From contig NW_027476282.1 of the NCBI RefSeq assembly GCF_051020955.1, forward strand, positions 248,001 to 312,000: a DNA stretch of 64,000 nucleotides, read 5' to 3'. Position 1 is the stretch's first letter. Every line of letters begins with the position of its first letter. Shown in pieces: positions 63,673 to 64,000 of the stretch. Under the pieces are notes generated by a model. That model ran no database searches, was not told the origin of the DNA, and worked only from the letters and a program-made list of their open reading frames with translations. This DNA comes from Megalopta genalis. Taxonomy: Eukaryota; Arthropoda; Insecta; Hymenoptera; Halictidae. The position numbers and the translations under genes are program-made.

Positions 63673-64000
63673 TTGCTTCGCATGGATTTGAAGCTAAACT
63701 TTCTACATCGCATTGATTTGAAGCTAAATCATGTAATTCGCTCGGATTGGAATCTAAATCGTTTGCTTCGTCTGCATTTGAAGATATATCACTTATATCC
63801 CAAGTGTTTGAAGATAAATCATTTGTTTCGCATGGATTTCAAGCTAAACCTTCTACATGGCATTGATTTGAAGCTAATTCATGTGATTCGCTTGGATTGG
63901 AAGCTAACTCGATGGTTTCGTCTACATTTGAAGCTATATCACTTATATCCCAAGTGTTTGAAGCTAAATCATTTGCTTCGCATGGATTTGAAGCTAAACC
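63673..64000. repeat. Super-repeat P4, cut by window end
   Basis: The first 328 bp of another super-repeat begins with the same ttgcttcgcatgg unit at offset 4,773 from P3. It carries ggaatctaaatcg like 60,208 and 55,587. A few bases before it, at about 63,460, there is a unit aaatcggtaatttcgtctgc not seen in the other copies. The array clearly continues beyond the window. Confidence 0.85.

Larger units (their letters stand above)
1..64000. repeat. Tandem satellite array, 30-bp monomer, 150-bp pentamer
   Basis: Every part of the window reads as head-to-tail copies, all in one orientation, of a 30-bp monomer. There are five recurrent types: A (aaatcatttgtttcgcatgg), B (aaaccttctacatcgcattg), C (aaatcatgtgtttcgcatgg), D (aactcgtttgtttcgtctgc) and E (atatcacttatatcgcaagt). 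Most of the array is the cycle A-B-C-D-E, a 150-bp higher-order repeat. A minority of units are 29 or 31 bp, for example those with ggattttgaagc or tttccgtctgc. I saw no inverted segment, inserted element or stretch of unique sequence. Family knowledge: multi-level nested repeats of this length are typical of eukaryotic satellite DNA kept similar by unequal crossing-over and gene conversion. Which chromosome region this is cannot be told from the sequence. Confidence 0.97.

Noticed and set aside
1..64000. CRISPR array
   Set aside because: The 30-bp direct repeats are about the right length, but there are no unique spacers: the units abut, and what would be spacers are themselves repeat units.
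1..64000. CENP-B box in the monomer
   Set aside because: Pieces such as tttcgcttggattggaag recall the TTCG and TTGGAA parts of the box, but the required CGGG core and spacing are missing in the monomers checked.
1..64000. Telomere or rDNA-spacer repeat
   Set aside because: No short G-rich telomeric units and no rRNA-like sequence; units are 30 bp and AT-rich.
1..64000. tRNA, riboswitch or terminator hairpins
   Set aside because: I saw no cloverleaf, no long inverted repeats and no GC-rich stem followed by a T run apart from short chance palindromes such as gaagcttc.

Overview
The whole 64-kb window is one uninterrupted tandem-repeat (satellite) array. I find no conventional gene, RNA gene, transposon, or unique sequence in it. 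The basic unit is a 30-bp monomer of about 35% G+C (estimated from the consensus units). Five diverged monomer types (A to E below) follow one another in a fixed order, giving a 150-bp five-monomer repeat. Those pentamers are themselves duplicated in blocks of about 0.2, 0.5, 1.08, 1.23, 1.62, 2.01 and 4.5-4.9 kb. This nested organisation, its length and its AT-richness point to a eukaryotic satellite such as centromeric, pericentromeric or subtelomeric heterochromatin, probably from a long-read assembly. Nothing in the sequence identifies the species.

Monomer types, by 20-base diagnostic piece on the + strand: A aaatcatttgtttcgcatgg; B aaaccttctacatcgcattg; C aaatcatgtgtttcgcatgg; D aactcgtttgtttcgtctgc; E atatcacttatatcgcaagt. 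Each is joined to the next by a piece like atttgaagct. The usual order is A-B-C-D-E.

Layout. 1-25,000 is an older, more diverged part: pentamers mixed with extra B-C pairs, many local duplications (a near-perfect 1,620-bp tandem pair at 1,621-4,860; 211-bp units near 8.6-9.6 kb; mosaic blocks at 9.9-23.9 kb marked by a recurring hybrid monomer), and a subfamily whose D units carry tttcccctgcatttg. Around 25 kb that subfamily gives way to another. 25,000-29,940 is a mixed transition. 29,940-39,580 is a tandem pair of about 4.9- and 4.7-kb super-repeats. 39,580-47,060 contains a 2,013-bp tandem pair, a 1,079-bp pair and a deletion junction. 47,060-64,000 holds a truncated copy and then three full, highly similar super-repeats of 4,474, 4,623 and 4,773 bp, with a fourth cut by the window end. 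The array therefore looks more homogenised, and probably younger, toward the right.

Coding potential. Thirty is a multiple of three, so reading frames repeat with the units, and long open frames appear on both strands (up to 533 codons on +, 237 on -). The + frame would give a very basic Leu/Lys/Arg/His protein, and the - frame an acidic protein with 10-residue repeats, mostly one Cys per repeat. I judge both to be by-products of the repeat: stop codons and 29- or 31-bp frame-breaking units are themselves duplicated along with their blocks. No promoter, splice structure, signal peptide or domain supports a gene. I therefore annotate no confident CDS.
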